A DNA stretch of 64,000 nt from Nakamurella leprariae (GCF_016918035.1 NZ_JAERWK010000023.1:142261-206260); one strand, 5' to 3'; counted from the first letter of the stretch, positions 45,702 through 56,273 are shown. A program made the numbers and translations. The notes: a model not told the origin generated them from the letters alone.

Positions 45702-46780
45702 CAGAACGCCCCTCGGCCGAGCACCACGACCAGCCCGGTCCGCCACAGGATCCGCAGATCCAGCAGCAGCGACTGGTTGGCCACGTACCGCAGGTCCAGG
45801 GTCAGCCGCTCCCGCACGGTGAGCAGGCTGCGACCGGCCACCTGGGCCAGCCCGGTCAGGCCCGCCTTGGTGAAGAAGCAGGCCAGCTCCTCCGGGCGGT
45901 AGTGCGGCACCAGGTCCGGCAGTTCGGGCCGCGGCCCGATCAGGCTGAGATCGCCGGTGAGCACGTTGATCAGGTTGGGCAGCTCGTCCAGGGTGGTGCG
46001 GCGCAGCCAGCGGCCGACTCTCGTGTTCCGTGGGTCGTCGGCGAGCTTGTAGTACTGGCCGTCGAACCCGCCGGTGGGCCGCGAGTAGTCGTACAGCTCC
46101 GGGAAGCGCTCGCGCGCGTCCGTCCACATGGTGCGGAACTTGTAGAACGTGAACACCCGGCCGCCGCGGGTGACCCGCTGCTGGCGGAACACGGCCGGGC
46201 CGGGCGAGTCCAGCCGGATCAGCACGACCAGCGCCAGGATGACCGGGGCGCTCACGATCAGCAGCACGGTCGCCCCGACCAGGTCGATGAGCCGTTTGGT
46301 CACCGCGTACCCGCGACTGCGGTTCGGCAGGTACAGGTACGGCGCCTCGGCCAGTCGCCGGTCCAGGAACTCGGGCAGCGTCTCCTGCGCCGGGTCCCAC
46401 TGGGCGGCCGCGAGCGCCGTCCCGGCGACCGGCGCCGGGACGGTCGGCGGCACCACGGCTGCCGCGGCGGGGTCCAGCGGCACCGGGTCGGGCTCCGGCG
46501 GGGTGGTGGGCTCCGCCGGAACGGTGGGCTCCGGTGCGGGCTCGCCGTTGCGGCCCACGTGGTGCGCGCCGGTCCGGGTGCTGGGGGTCGAGCGGACGGT
46601 GCCGCTGGGCAGTTCGGTCAGCCCGGCCAGCCGCTGGGTGCCGGCCGAGCGGCGGGACAACGCCAGGTCCCGCGGCGAGACCTGCCACTGGGCCAGCACG
46701 CTCGGCTCGATGACGCCGTGGTAGCCGCGCAGCCAGGCCGGTGGGCGACCGGTCCCGGGCGCTGTCGGGGTGGTGGTCAC
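45701..46780 (-). CDS. Undecaprenyl-phosphate sugar transferase (short WcaJ-like)
   Basis: Initiating enzyme of cluster B: a 359-residue protein with a long disordered Pro/Glu-rich N-terminus (to about residue 145), a single re-entrant/transmembrane helix (LIDLVGATVLLIVSAPVILALVVLI), and a bacterial sugar-transferase domain with QQRVTRGGRVFTFYKFRTM, RRTTLDELPNLINVL and GPRPELPDLV. It lacks the four-helix N-terminal domain of the cluster A enzyme, like the short PglC-type members. The GTG start at 46780 overlaps the upstream stop as GTGA. Sugar specificity unknown. Confidence 0.9.
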   Translation of the reverse strand: MTTTPTAPGTGRPPAWLRGYHGVIEPSVLAQWQVSPRDLALSRRSAGTQRLAGLTELPSGTVRSTPSTRTGAHHVGRNGEPAPEPTVPAEPTTPPEPDPVPLDPAAAAVVPPTVPAPVAGTALAAAQWDPAQETLPEFLDRRLAEAPYLYLPNRSRGYAVTKRLIDLVGATVLLIVSAPVILALVVLIRLDSPGPAVFRQQRVTRGGRVFTFYKFRTMWTDARERFPELYDYSRPTGGFDGQYYKLADDPRNTRVGRWLRRTTLDELPNLINVLTGDLSLIGPRPELPDLVPHYRPEELACFFTKAGLTGLAQVAGRSLLTVRERLTLDLRYVANQSLLLDLRILWRTGLVVVLGRGAF

Positions 46781-47759
46781 GTCAGCACCGCCAGCGGCGC
46801 CTGGGTGCTCGCGTGCAGGGCCGCGTCGACCAGCCGCCTGACCAGCTCGTCGAAGCCGACGGTGGGGTGCCAGGCGAGCAACAATCGGGCCCGACCGGCG
46901 TCCCCGCACAGCTCGGCCGCGTCGCGCGGTCGGAGCCGCGCGGGATCGGTGCGCACCAGCGGCCGCCAGTCGGCGATGCCGACCTCGGCGAAGGCGCGAG
47001 CCACGAACTCCTCGACCGAGTGGGCCACCCCGGTGGCGATCACGTAGTCGTCGCCCACCGGTTGCTCGGCCGCCCGGATCATGGCCTGCACCACCTCCGG
47101 CGCCCAGCCCCAGTCCCGTCGGGCCGACACGTTGCCCAGCTCGAGGTGGTCGCGGCGGCCCCGGACGATGTCCACCACGCCGGCGGTGATGGTCCGGCTC
47201 ACGAACGCCGGTGAGCGGCGCGGTGACTCGTGCGGATACAGCACCATCGAGCTGACGTGCAGGCCGCGGTCGCGGTAGATGCGGCACATCACGTGGGCGT
47301 AGGCCTTGGCCGCGCCGTACGGGTTGATCGGCTGGATCGGGGTGCGCTCGTCCTGCCGCGGCTGCGCCGGGTTGCCGAAGATCTCCGCGCTGCTCGCCTG
47401 CACGAACCGGACGTCGCGCCCCCGGTCGGCCAGCTCGCCGGCGGCGGCCAGCATGGCCGGCACAGCCACCCCGCACACCGCTCCGGTGCGCTCCGGGGTG
47501 CGCCACGACCGGCCCACGGACGAGTCGCCGGCCAGGTTGAAGATCCGGTCCGGCCGCAGCTCGCGGATGAGCGCGGCGGTGCCCTCGGTGTCGGTGACGT
47601 CGCCACGGTGGCAGGTGATCTCGGCCAGCCACGGACGGGTGGGCAGCAGCGCCTCGAGCGGACGGTGCACCAGACCGTGCACCTCGGTGCCGGCGGCCAG
47701 CAACTGCTGGGCCAGGTACCCGCCGTCCTGACCGGCGACCCCGGTGACGAGCGCGACGG

Positions 47760-47763
<4 letters not shown>
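46777..47763 (-). CDS. Gmd-family NDP-sugar dehydratase/reductase (possible RMD-type)
   Basis: A 328-residue extended SDR closely related to Gmd: [17 protein letters not shown] at residue 6, [40 protein letters not shown] with YxxxK, and [17 protein letters not shown]. Coming directly after a bona fide Gmd (ATGA overlap), it could be the 4-reductase RMD that makes GDP-D-rhamnose, since RMDs are Gmd paralogs often paired with Gmd. However, the Glu of SSAEIFG, used for dehydration in Gmd, is kept, so a second dehydratase is also possible. The missing NHE to PHE change in the substrate loop is notable. Confidence 0.8.
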
Positions 47764-48794
<1,031 letters not shown>

Positions 48795-49449
48795 CGACCC
48801 GTCCGTTCCTGTACTGGGCGAAGGTGTGGTGGAAAGGGGCGTGCGTCATCGCCGCGGGAGGGCGGACCGGCCCGGACGTGCGTCATCGACACGACGGCGA
48901 CGCGTCCGATGGGCGCGACTCATCGCCAGCATCTCCGGGCGGCCCCGGAGGCACGGTCGAGCCGCGTTCCGCCGGGCTGGTCGTCGACGAGAACGGTTGT
49001 GCACAGGACGGTCTGGGTGGGCGACTCCTGGGCCGGCGGGACCTGGACATGGGGCAGGGCGGCGGCCGGCGCAGGCGGTTCCACGCGACCACCGAGAGGT
49101 TGGCTACGACCGGTGATCAGAGGTGTGCGATCGGTGGAACAACTGTGACGGTCGGAGCCGGAAGGGGATGTCAGTGCAGATGTTCGGACGCTCTCGGTGA
49201 TACTGCGTCACCCGGAATCCGGGAACACCACCCGTTCGCGTCAGTGCGGTGAAGTGTGCCAGTGACCTCGCTGTGACTGGGTTACAGTTGGGTAACGGCG
49301 GAGGTGAATCGCGCGCCGTCTGTCCGCTTCGAGTGCTTCAGCAATGTGCGGCGTCACTGTTTGGGACGGCTGATCTTCGCCAATTGGCTGGCGCCGCAGG
49401 GTGCTTCGCCTGCCATGAAGTTCCGTCGGAGGGACAGGTCCGGGACGGG
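48795..49449. other. 655-base gene-free region upstream of the cluster B operon
   Basis: No gene with normal codon use on either strand. It should hold the promoter of the minus-strand operon starting at 48794. Visible elements are a perfect palindrome CCCGGA-A-TCCGGG at 49211-49223, and GTTAC-N6-GTAAC at 49281-49296, which resembles the repeat recognised by MtrA-type response regulators with one mismatch. Confidence 0.5.
49281..49296. promoter_or_regulatory. GTTAC-N6-GTAAC element, MtrA-box-like
   Basis: Two pentamers with six-base spacing in the region between arcA and the gmd operon. Similar to the GTAAC-N6-GTAAC direct repeat bound by MtrA in actinomycetes, but the first pentamer deviates at one base, and as written it is also an inverted repeat. 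Confidence 0.3.
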
Positions 49450-50712
49450 TCAGAGGTCGACGGGATCCCGGACGATCGGGCAGGTCATGCAGTGCCCGCC
49501 ACCCCGGCCCCGGCCGAGTTCCGCCCCGACGATCTCGATGACCTCCACCCCCGCTGCCCGCAGCAGGGCGTTGGTGGTGGTGTTCCGGTCGTAGGTGAAG
49601 ACCACGCCCGGCTCCACCGCGACCGCGTTGTTGCCGCTGTCCCACTGCTGACGCTCGGACGCGTAGATGTCACCGCCGGTCTCCAGGGTGCGGATCTCCG
49701 CCAGACCGAGGGACCGGGCCACCACCTCGACGAACCGCCCCTCGCCCTCGTCGACCACGTCGAAGCCGACGGCGTGATCGGCCGGGAGCAGGGTGAAGGT
49801 GTGGACGCCGTCCATGATCCGCGGGTACAGCGTCACCACGTCACGGTCGGCGAAGGTGAAGACGGTGTCCAGGTGCATGGCCGCCCGCAGCTTCGGCATG
49901 CCGGCCACGATCACCTGCTGCGCGGCGCCGGCCTGGAACAGTGTCAGGGCCACCTGGGTGATCGCCTGTCGGGAGGTGCGCTCGCTCATCCCCATCAGCA
50001 CCACGCCGTTGCCGACCGGCATGACGTCGCCGCCCTCGATGGTGGCCTGGCCCCAGTCCCGCTCGGCGTCCCCCCACCACACGGTCGAGCCGACGTAGTC
50101 CGGGTGGAACCGGTAGATGGCCTGCATGAGCAGTGTCTCGTGCACCCGGGCCGGCCATGAGAGCGGGTTCAGGGTCAGCCCGCCGTAGAGCCAGCAGGTG
50201 GTGTCCCGGGTGTAGAGCGTGTTCGGCAGCGGCGGCAGCAGGAACTCCCACGGACCGGTCGACTCCGGCACCAGACCGCTGGCCGGGCCGCGCAGTTCGT
50301 CGGGCAGGTCGTACGCGGCCAGGCCGCCGATGAGGTACTCGGCCAGCCGGTGTGGCGGCAGTGATTCCAGGTAGGTGCGGGTGCCGTCCATCAGGCCGAG
50401 CCCGACCTCGTTCGGCGTGATCTTCCGGTCGAGCAGCCAATCCCGGGCGGTGGTGTCGGCCACCGTCTCGGCCAGCAGCGCGTGCAGCTCGACCACCTCG
50501 ACCCCGCGGGCGGTGAGCTGGGCGACGAAGTCGGCGTGGTCGCGCTGCGCCGTCTCCACCCACATCACGTCGTCGAAGAGCAGCACGGCGGCGTTGGTCG
50601 GGGTGAGCCGGCGGTGGGCCAGCCCCGGCGCGCAGACCAGCACCTTGCGCAGCCGGCCGACCTCGGAGTGCACGCCGTACGAGGCCGACGGCCGTGCTGC
50701 GGGTGCAATCAC
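49450..50712 (-). CDS. arcA: Arginine deiminase
   Basis: Hydrolyses L-arginine to citrulline and ammonia. The 420-residue protein shows the guanidino-modifying enzyme fold with [15 protein letters not shown] (substrate-binding TRD), [35 protein letters not shown] (catalytic His/Asp) and the nucleophile Cys in [11 protein letters not shown] near the C-terminus. GTG 50712 is preferred: GGAGG stands seven bases before it, whereas the GTG at 50718 is too close. No arcB, arcC or antiporter follows, so downstream steps are encoded elsewhere or citrulline is recycled. Confidence 0.95.
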   Translation of the reverse strand: MIAPAARPSASYGVHSEVGRLRKVLVCAPGLAHRRLTPTNAAVLLFDDVMWVETAQRDHADFVAQLTARGVEVVELHALLAETVADTTARDWLLDRKITPNEVGLGLMDGTRTYLESLPPHRLAEYLIGGLAAYDLPDELRGPASGLVPESTGPWEFLLPPLPNTLYTRDTTCWLYGGLTLNPLSWPARVHETLLMQAIYRFHPDYVGSTVWWGDAERDWGQATIEGGDVMPVGNGVVLMGMSERTSRQAITQVALTLFQAGAAQQVIVAGMPKLRAAMHLDTVFTFADRDVVTLYPRIMDGVHTFTLLPADHAVGFDVVDEGEGRFVEVVARSLGLAEIRTLETGGDIYASERQQWDSGNNAVAVEPGVVFTYDRNTTTNALLRAAGVEVIEIVGAELGRGRGGGHCMTCPIVRDPVDL

Positions 50713-51042
50713 TGGCACTCCTCCCGCCCGCCGACGACGCTCGGCCGAGGCTTGATCACGGAGTGTATTGGCGAGGCGCTGATTTCCGGGCGCGGTGCCG
50801 TGCCGCGACGTGACGAGCCCGATCCGCGCCCGAAATGCGCAGCTGCGCCGTCAATCAGCGATGTCCTGTCACATGACACCGCGGATCCGGGGCGCGGATG
50901 TCGGTCCGCGGCGCAGCCAATCGCCGCAGTCATGACCGCCGCGGCCGAATTGCCATGGCCGACACGCGGACACCAGCCAGCCCGGCCGGCGGCCCACCCG
51001 CCGACCGGGTCCGGGTCCGTGCTGGGAGCGAACGGGGGACGA
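50713..51042. other. Gene-free arcA promoter region with two palindromes
   Basis: 330 bases between the dehydrogenase stop and arcA. Minus-strand TACACT at 50762-50767 is a possible -10 box about 50 bases before the arcA start. Two perfect palindromes are present: GCGCAGCTGCGC at 50837-50848 and TGTCA-CA-TGACA at 50867-50878. The latter looks operator-like. Confidence 0.45.
50867..50878. promoter_or_regulatory. TGTCA-CA-TGACA palindrome, candidate operator
   Basis: Perfect 5-2-5 inverted repeat about 100 bases upstream of the putative arcA -10 box. The cognate regulator is unknown and no regulator gene is adjacent. Confidence 0.35.
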
Positions 51043-52089
51043 TCAGGCGGTGGGGGAGACCATCACCTTGATCGAGGTGGCGGTCTGCCGCTGCGTCTCG
51101 AACGCCTCGGTGATGTCGTCGAGGTTGAAGGTGTGGGAGACCAGCGGCGTGAGGTCGACCTTCTTGGTCGCGATCAGGTCGGCCGCGTAGGCACAGTCGG
51201 CCGGGGTGTAGGCGAAGCTGCCCTGGACCCGGATCTCCTTCTGCACGATGTCGTTGATGTTGATCGCCGCATCGCGCGAGGCCAGGCCGACCAGCGACAG
51301 GGTGCCGGCCGCGCGCAGCAGGGTCAGCGCGCCGGGCAGCACCTGGACGGCGCCGGAGGAGTCGATGATCGAGCCGATGGCCCCCGACTCCTGGTACGGG
51401 GACGTCGTCGTGCCGCGGGTCTCCAGCAGGTGCGCGACCACATCGGTGGCGATCGGATCCAGTACCTCGTGCGCGCCGGCCTTGCGCGCCGCCTCGCGAC
51501 GGGCCTCGGAGGTGTCGACCACGATGATGTCCTTGGCCCCCTGGGCCAGCAGCACCTGCAGCACGCACGCGCCGATGGAACCGAGGCCGAAGACGAGGAC
51601 GGGCTCGTCGAGCTTGATCTCGGCGTGGTCGACCGCGCGGGCCGCGACCGACAGCGGCTCCAGGAACGCCGCCTCCTCGAAGCTCACGTCGTCCGGCATC
51701 ACGAACAGCTGCCGCCCGACGGTGCCGTTCGTGAACAGAACCCGGTCGGCGAAGCCGCCGCTGCCGCCGCCCTGCCGGTTGTTGCACAGGTTGAACCGCC
51801 CGTCCTGGCACCGCGCGCACTGACCGCACGGCACCGCCGGGTTGACGGCGATCCGGTCGCCCACGCTCAGCCCGGCCACCTCCGCGCCGACCCAGCTCAC
51901 CGTGCCGGCGAACTCGTGACCCAGCGGCTTGCCCGGGGCGGTCCAGGCGCCCTCGACGTAGGCGTGCACGTCGGACCCGCAGATCCCGCAGGCGCCGACG
52001 TCGATGATCACGTCCTTGGGACCCGGGTCGAACTCCGGCAGGTCGTTGAGCTTGACCATCTCGATGGCTTCCCAGGTCGCCAGGCGCAT
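51043..52089 (-). CDS. Zinc-binding alcohol/polyol dehydrogenase (copy 1)
   Basis: A 348-residue medium-chain dehydrogenase of the sorbitol/threonine dehydrogenase group that would oxidise a secondary alcohol with NAD. Catalytic zinc ligands are Cys in GACGICGSDVH and His-Glu in GHEFAG; the structural zinc site is CGQCARCQDGRFNLC; the cofactor loop is VFGLGSIGACVLQVLL. About 90% identical by eye to the gene at 52315, including its upstream region, so a recent tandem duplication. The ATG follows an AAGGAA ribosome site. Substrate unknown; the neighbouring aminotransferase suggests an amino-alcohol or polyol. Confidence 0.92.
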   Translation of the reverse strand: MRLATWEAIEMVKLNDLPEFDPGPKDVIIDVGACGICGSDVHAYVEGAWTAPGKPLGHEFAGTVSWVGAEVAGLSVGDRIAVNPAVPCGQCARCQDGRFNLCNNRQGGGSGGFADRVLFTNGTVGRQLFVMPDDVSFEEAAFLEPLSVAARAVDHAEIKLDEPVLVFGLGSIGACVLQVLLAQGAKDIIVVDTSEARREAARKAGAHEVLDPIATDVVAHLLETRGTTTSPYQESGAIGSIIDSSGAVQVLPGALTLLRAAGTLSLVGLASRDAAININDIVQKEIRVQGSFAYTPADCAYAADLIATKKVDLTPLVSHTFNLDDITEAFETQRQTATSIKVMVSPTA

Positions 52090-52149
52090 GTCGCAGATTC
52101 CTTCGCAGCCGGCCCGGCCCCCCGTCGTCGGTGACGGCTGCTCGGGCTT

Positions 52150-52162
52150 CCCGACGGTCGGG
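52150..52162. promoter_or_regulatory. Palindrome CCCGAC-G-GTCGGG upstream of dehydrogenase copy 1
   Basis: Located about 60 bases before the start of copy 1, at the same place as a related 7-4-7 palindrome before copy 2. Conservation across the duplication suggests an operator or leader hairpin. Confidence 0.45.
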
Positions 52163-52314
52163 TCGAGGCGCGACCCATGCTGGCCGACCGCGCCACGACC
52201 GGCAAGCGCCCAAGCCGATCCGGTGCGACTCGGCGCGGAACGAGCCGAGCCCGGCCGGTGAGGAATCCGCCGGCCGGGCTCGAGTCCGTGAGTCGCGCTC
52301 AGCAGCGCACCACT

Positions 52315-53358
52315 TCAGAAGCTGGGGGAGACCATGACCTTGATGGAGGTGGCGGTCTGCCGCTGCGTCTCGAACGCCTCGCTGATGTCGTCGAGGTTGA
52401 ACTTGTGCGACACCAGCGGCGTGAGGTCGACCGTCTTGGTCGCGATCAGGTCGGCCGCGTAGGCACAGTCGGCCGGGGTGTAGGCGAAGCTGCCCTGGAC
52501 CCGGATCTCCTTCTGCACGATGTCGTTGATGTTGATGCTGGCGTCCTTGGACGCCAGGCCGACCAGCGACAGCACGCCCGCGGCGCGCAGCAGGGTCAGC
52601 GCGCCGGGCAGCACCTGGACGGCGCCGGAGGAGTCGATGATCGAGCCGATGGCCCCCGACTGCTGGTACGGCGAGGTGGTGGTGCCGCGGGTCTCGAGCA
52701 GGTGGGCGACGACGTCGGTCGCGATCGGGTCGAGCACCTCATGGGCGCCGGCCTTGCGCGCCGCCTCGCGACGGGCCTCGGAGGTGTCGACCACGATGAT
52801 GTCCTTGGCCCCCTTGGCCAGCAGCACCTGCAGCACGCAGGCGCCGATGGAGCCCAGACCGAAGACGAGGACGGGCTCGTCGAGCTTGATCTCGGCGTGG
52901 TCGACCGCGCGGGCCGCGACCGACAGCGGCTCCAGGAACGCCGCCTCCTCGAAGCTCACGTTGTCCGGCATGATGAACAGCTGCTGACCGACGGTCCCGT
53001 CCTTGTACAGGACCTTGTCGGCGAAGCCGCCACCGGAGCCAGACATGTTGTTGCACAGGTTGAACCGGCCGTCCTGACACCGCGCGCACGTGCCGCACGG
53101 CACCGCCGGGTTGGCTGCCACCCGATCGCCCACCTTGAGGCCCGCGACCTCCTCGCCGACCCAGGAGACGGTGCCGGCGAACTCGTGACCCAGCGGCACG
53201 CCGGGGGCGATCCAGGCGCCCTCGACGTAGGCGTGCACGTCCGACCCGCAGATGCCGCAGGCGCCGACGTCGATCACCACGTCCTTCGGGCCCGGCTGGG
53301 GCTCCGGCACGTCGTTGAGCTTGACCGTCTCGATGGCTTCCCAAGTCGCCAGACGCAT
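52315..53358 (-). CDS. Zinc-binding alcohol/polyol dehydrogenase (copy 2)
   Basis: A 347-residue paralog of the preceding dehydrogenase with every zinc and cofactor motif intact (GACGICGSDVH, GHEFAG, CGTCARCQDGRFNLC, VFGLGSIGACVLQVLL). Differences concentrate near residues 105-125 (NMSGSGGGFADKVLYKDG against NRQGGGSGGFADRVLFTNG) and at scattered surface sites, so substrate range may have shifted slightly. The leader before its ATG (GAGGAATC) and the upstream palindrome match copy 1. Probably co-regulated with copy 1. Confidence 0.92.
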   Translation of the reverse strand: MRLATWEAIETVKLNDVPEPQPGPKDVVIDVGACGICGSDVHAYVEGAWIAPGVPLGHEFAGTVSWVGEEVAGLKVGDRVAANPAVPCGTCARCQDGRFNLCNNMSGSGGGFADKVLYKDGTVGQQLFIMPDNVSFEEAAFLEPLSVAARAVDHAEIKLDEPVLVFGLGSIGACVLQVLLAKGAKDIIVVDTSEARREAARKAGAHEVLDPIATDVVAHLLETRGTTTSPYQQSGAIGSIIDSSGAVQVLPGALTLLRAAGVLSLVGLASKDASININDIVQKEIRVQGSFAYTPADCAYAADLIATKTVDLTPLVSHKFNLDDISEAFETQRQTATSIKVMVSPSF

Positions 53359-53420
53359 GTTTGCTGATTCCTCTGCAGCCGGCCCGGCCCCGCCGTCATC
53401 GGTGACGACCGCTCGGGCTT

Positions 53421-53438
53421 CCCGACCAGCCGGTCGGG
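53421..53438. promoter_or_regulatory. Palindrome CCCGACC-AGCC-GGTCGGG upstream of dehydrogenase copy 2
   Basis: Perfect 7-4-7 inverted repeat about 65 bases upstream of the copy 2 start; counterpart of 52150-52162. Could be an operator, or a terminator for the aminotransferase gene that ends at 53491. Confidence 0.45.
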
Positions 53439-53490
53439 ACGGTGCTCATGCTGTCGGACGGTGCCGTCCGCGGCAAGAGCGGGGTCCCGC

Positions 53491-54738
53491 TCAGGCGGTG
53501 AGCGCCGCGCGGAGACCCTCCTCCAGCCGGTCCAGCTCGTCCGCCGTGATGACCAGGGGCGGCGAGACCTGGATGCCGCCGGCGCCCACCGCGCGGGTGG
53601 CCACCCCGTGGCCGCGCAGCGTCCCGGCCATGGCCAGCGCGGTCGGGACGTCCTCCAGCTGGATCGCGGCCAGCGCGCCCAGGCCGCTGCGCACCTCGAC
53701 CACCCGGTCCAGCTCGGCCAGCGGGGCGATGCGCCGGTGCAGCTCGTCCTGCAGCGCGGTGGCCGCGGACAGCAGGTCCTCGCGCTCCACGATGTCCAGC
53801 GTCGCCATCGCCGCGGCTGCTGCGCCGGCGTGCCCCGCGTAGGTGAAGCCGTGCCGCCACCACGTGCTGCCGCCCGGCGCGAAGAACGGCTCGGCCACCC
53901 GCGGCGCGACGAACAGCGCACCCATCGGCACGTACCCGGACGTCAGGCCCTTGGCCGTGGTCATCATGTCCGGATCGAGGTCGAACCGGGACGAGGCGAA
54001 CCAGTGCCCCTGCCCCGTGTCGCTGCCGATCCGGCCGAACCCGGTGATGACTTCGTCGACCACGAACAGGATGTCGTGCTCGCGACAGATCCGGCGAACC
54101 TCGTCCAGGTACCCGTCCGGGGGGAGGTGGATGCCGCCGGCGCCGATGATCGGCTCGCAGAAGAACGCCGCGATGCGCTCTGCCCCCTCGGTCTCGATGA
54201 GCTCGAGCAGGGCCTTGCCGGAGTCCCACGCGATGGTGCGGGCGTCCTGCATGAGGGTGCCGTAACCCTCGAAGTTGCCGGGGATGCCGGACAGGGCGGT
54301 GCCACCCACGTGCATGCCGTGGTACGCCCGCTCCCGCCCCACGATCAGCGTCTTGTCCGGCCGGCCCAGTTCGTGCCAGTACCGGCGGGCCAGCTTGGCC
54401 GCCGAGTCGATGGAGTCCGAGCCGCCCGAGGTGAAGAAGATCTTGCTGTTCGGGACCGGGGCGATCGCCGCCAGCCGTTCGGCCAGCGCCACGGCGGTGT
54501 CGACCGCGTGGTCGCCGAAGTTGGAGTAGTGCGCGATCCGGCTGAGTTGCGCGGCGACCGCGTCACCGATCTCGGTACGGCCGTGCCCGACGGTGGCGAA
54601 CCACAGTCCGGCGGTGGCGTCCACGTACTCGCGCCCCTGGGCGTCCCACACCGTGGCGCCCTGGCCGCGGGTGAGGACGAACTCACCGTTCGCCTCGACG
54701 GCGGACATGTTGGCCATGCCGTGCCACAACGCACCCAC
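53491..54738 (-). CDS. Class III PLP-dependent aminotransferase
   Basis: A 415-residue omega-aminotransferase that would move an amino group from an omega-amino acid or amine to pyruvate or 2-oxoglutarate. Motifs are FFTSGGSDSIDSAAKLAR (phosphate site), AYHGMHVGG, LFVVDEVITGFGRIG (Asp contacting the PLP ring nitrogen) and MMTTAKGLTSGYVPMGA (Schiff-base Lys). GTG 54738 is chosen because AGGAGG lies six bases upstream; an in-frame ATG follows seven codons later. The neighbouring dehydrogenases and arginine deiminase suggest an amine or amino-acid catabolic role. Confidence 0.93.
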   Translation of the reverse strand: MGALWHGMANMSAVEANGEFVLTRGQGATVWDAQGREYVDATAGLWFATVGHGRTEIGDAVAAQLSRIAHYSNFGDHAVDTAVALAERLAAIAPVPNSKIFFTSGGSDSIDSAAKLARRYWHELGRPDKTLIVGRERAYHGMHVGGTALSGIPGNFEGYGTLMQDARTIAWDSGKALLELIETEGAERIAAFFCEPIIGAGGIHLPPDGYLDEVRRICREHDILFVVDEVITGFGRIGSDTGQGHWFASSRFDLDPDMMTTAKGLTSGYVPMGALFVAPRVAEPFFAPGGSTWWRHGFTYAGHAGAAAAAMATLDIVEREDLLSAATALQDELHRRIAPLAELDRVVEVRSGLGALAAIQLEDVPTALAMAGTLRGHGVATRAVGAGGIQVSPPLVITADELDRLEEGLRAALTA

Positions 54739-54873
54739 GCGGAACCTCCTGGAGGATCGGATGGCAGCCCGCTGTCCGGTCCGGGTGCCTGCCGCACCGT
54801 ACCCAGCGCGCTCCCCGGCGCACGACCTGCGGTGGTCGGGCCGGCCCCGGCGGGCAGGTGGGACGATGGCCGG

Positions 54874-55206
54874 GTGAACTCTCCACAGATCCCAGAGGTG
54901 GCGGTCACCGAGGTGCCGCAGGACGCGACGCTGTTGGACGTGCGCGAACCCGATGAGTGGCAGGCCGGCCACGCGCCCGGGGCGACGCACATCCCGATGT
55001 CCGAGCTGGCCGACCGGCTCGACGAGGTGCCCGAGGGCGACCCGATCTACGTGGTCTGCCGATCGGGCGGACGATCCGCGCGGGTCACCGCGTACCTCAA
55101 CCAGCAGGGCTGGGACGCCGTGAACGTCGCCGGCGGCATGGGTGTCTGGGTGGCGGCCGGCCGGCCGCTGGAGGCCGATCACTCGAACGTCCCGGAGATC
55201 ATCTGA
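54874..55206 (+). CDS. Rhodanese-like sulfurtransferase domain protein
   Basis: A 110-residue single-domain rhodanese. ATLLDVREPDEWQAGHAPGATHIPM is the CH2-A motif, and the active-site loop VVCRSGGRSARV carries the persulfide-forming Cys near residue 68. It would relay sulfane sulfur between carriers in the cytoplasm. Start GTG 54874; the frame is open far upstream but only as a shadow of the aminotransferase. Divergent from the aminotransferase across 135 bp. Confidence 0.92.
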   Translation: MNSPQIPEVAVTEVPQDATLLDVREPDEWQAGHAPGATHIPMSELADRLDEVPEGDPIYVVCRSGGRSARVTAYLNQQGWDAVNVAGGMGVWVAAGRPLEADHSNVPEII

Positions 55207-55259
55207 GCACCCCGGGCCTTGGCACCGGGTCCGGGAACGGCACTGCCGCCCGGCCCGGG

Positions 55260-56273
55260 ATGCAGCCGTGGCCGGGCTCCCCGCCGACCGGTCGCTGTCC
55301 GGCCTGCGGCTGGATGCAGGTCGGTGGCTCGTGGTGCGTACGGTGCAGTGCCCCGCTGACCGGAGTGACCTGGGTGGCGCACCCGCCCGCCGACCGCCCG
55401 GCCCCGTTGCGGCCCCGTGCGCCGTCTTCGCCGCGTCGTCCGTACATGGGACCGCCGTCCTACGGGCCGGACCGGCCGCGCTGGGGGTACCGGCCCATCG
55501 CCTGGGTGCCGGTCGAGCCGCCCGCGCGGCGGGACGCGTCGGCCGAGCTGGACGCCACCGTCCGGCCGCTGCGCACCGTGGTGTGGCTGGGCGGTCTGAC
55601 CGCCGTGTTCGCGTTGCTGGCTGCGGCAGCCGAGATCCAGCGGTTCGTGCTGCTGCTGCGCGGGCGCACCGAGGTGTTGGACGCATCGGTCGTCCGGTTC
55701 AGTGACGCGGCTGTGGTCGGCACGTCCGTCGGGGTGCTGCTCGCCGCGGTGCTGACGGTGCTCACCGGAGTCCCGGCCGTCGTCCGGCTGCACGCCGGTG
55801 CGGCGGCCGTGCTCCGCCGTGGTGCACCGCACTCGCGCCGCGCCGTGCTGCTGCGCCTGCTGCTCCCCGGATGGAACCTGGTCGGCGCCGGTCAGGTGCT
55901 GGCCGAGACCGAGTCGATGGTGGCCGGGACGGTGCACCGCCGGCACCCGTACGCCGACGCCGAGACCGGAACCGGGCCCGACGTGCTGCTCACCGCCGGT
56001 GGGCGGCCGCGGGTCAGCCGGCTCGTCGCGGCCTGGTGGGTGGCCTGGGTGCTGAACGGCGTGCTGTGGGCCGCTGCGGTACTCCGCGGTCTGGGCGGAT
56101 CGGCGCAGGCCGCCGCCGACTCGGTGGAGCTGCACATCGCGGTCGACGTGACCGCGGCCGTGGTCGCCGGGCTCACCGCCGCGCTGGCGGTCCGGTTGGC
56201 CCGGCTGGTCCGACCCCGGCGGCCTCCGTACGCGGGGTGGGTGGTGGTCCCGCCCGCGCCGACCCGGGGCTGA
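55260..56273 (+). CDS. DUF4328 membrane protein with N-terminal zinc ribbon
   Basis: A 337-residue protein. An N-terminal zinc-ribbon-like motif (CPAC..WCVRC, about residues 13-31) and a Pro/Arg-rich linker precede four hydrophobic segments (near 115, 158, 255 and 297) of the DUF4328 type, with LLLPGWNLVGAGQVLAETESM in the middle as the family hallmark. Function unknown; such proteins are common in actinomycetes. ATG 55260 is the first Met in frame after the rhodanese stop; its ribosome site is weak, so an upstream non-ATG start is possible. Confidence 0.78.
   Translation: MQPWPGSPPTGRCPACGWMQVGGSWCVRCSAPLTGVTWVAHPPADRPAPLRPRAPSSPRRPYMGPPSYGPDRPRWGYRPIAWVPVEPPARRDASAELDATVRPLRTVVWLGGLTAVFALLAAAAEIQRFVLLLRGRTEVLDASVVRFSDAAVVGTSVGVLLAAVLTVLTGVPAVVRLHAGAAAVLRRGAPHSRRAVLLRLLLPGWNLVGAGQVLAETESMVAGTVHRRHPYADAETGTGPDVLLTAGGRPRVSRLVAAWWVAWVLNGVLWAAAVLRGLGGSAQAAADSVELHIAVDVTAAVVAGLTAALAVRLARLVRPRRPPYAGWVVVPPAPTRG

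Noticed and set aside
49249..50160. A plus-strand ORF running across the arcA gene.
   Set aside because: Mostly antisense to arginine deiminase, with shadow-type composition; the non-overlapping part is short and poorly coding.
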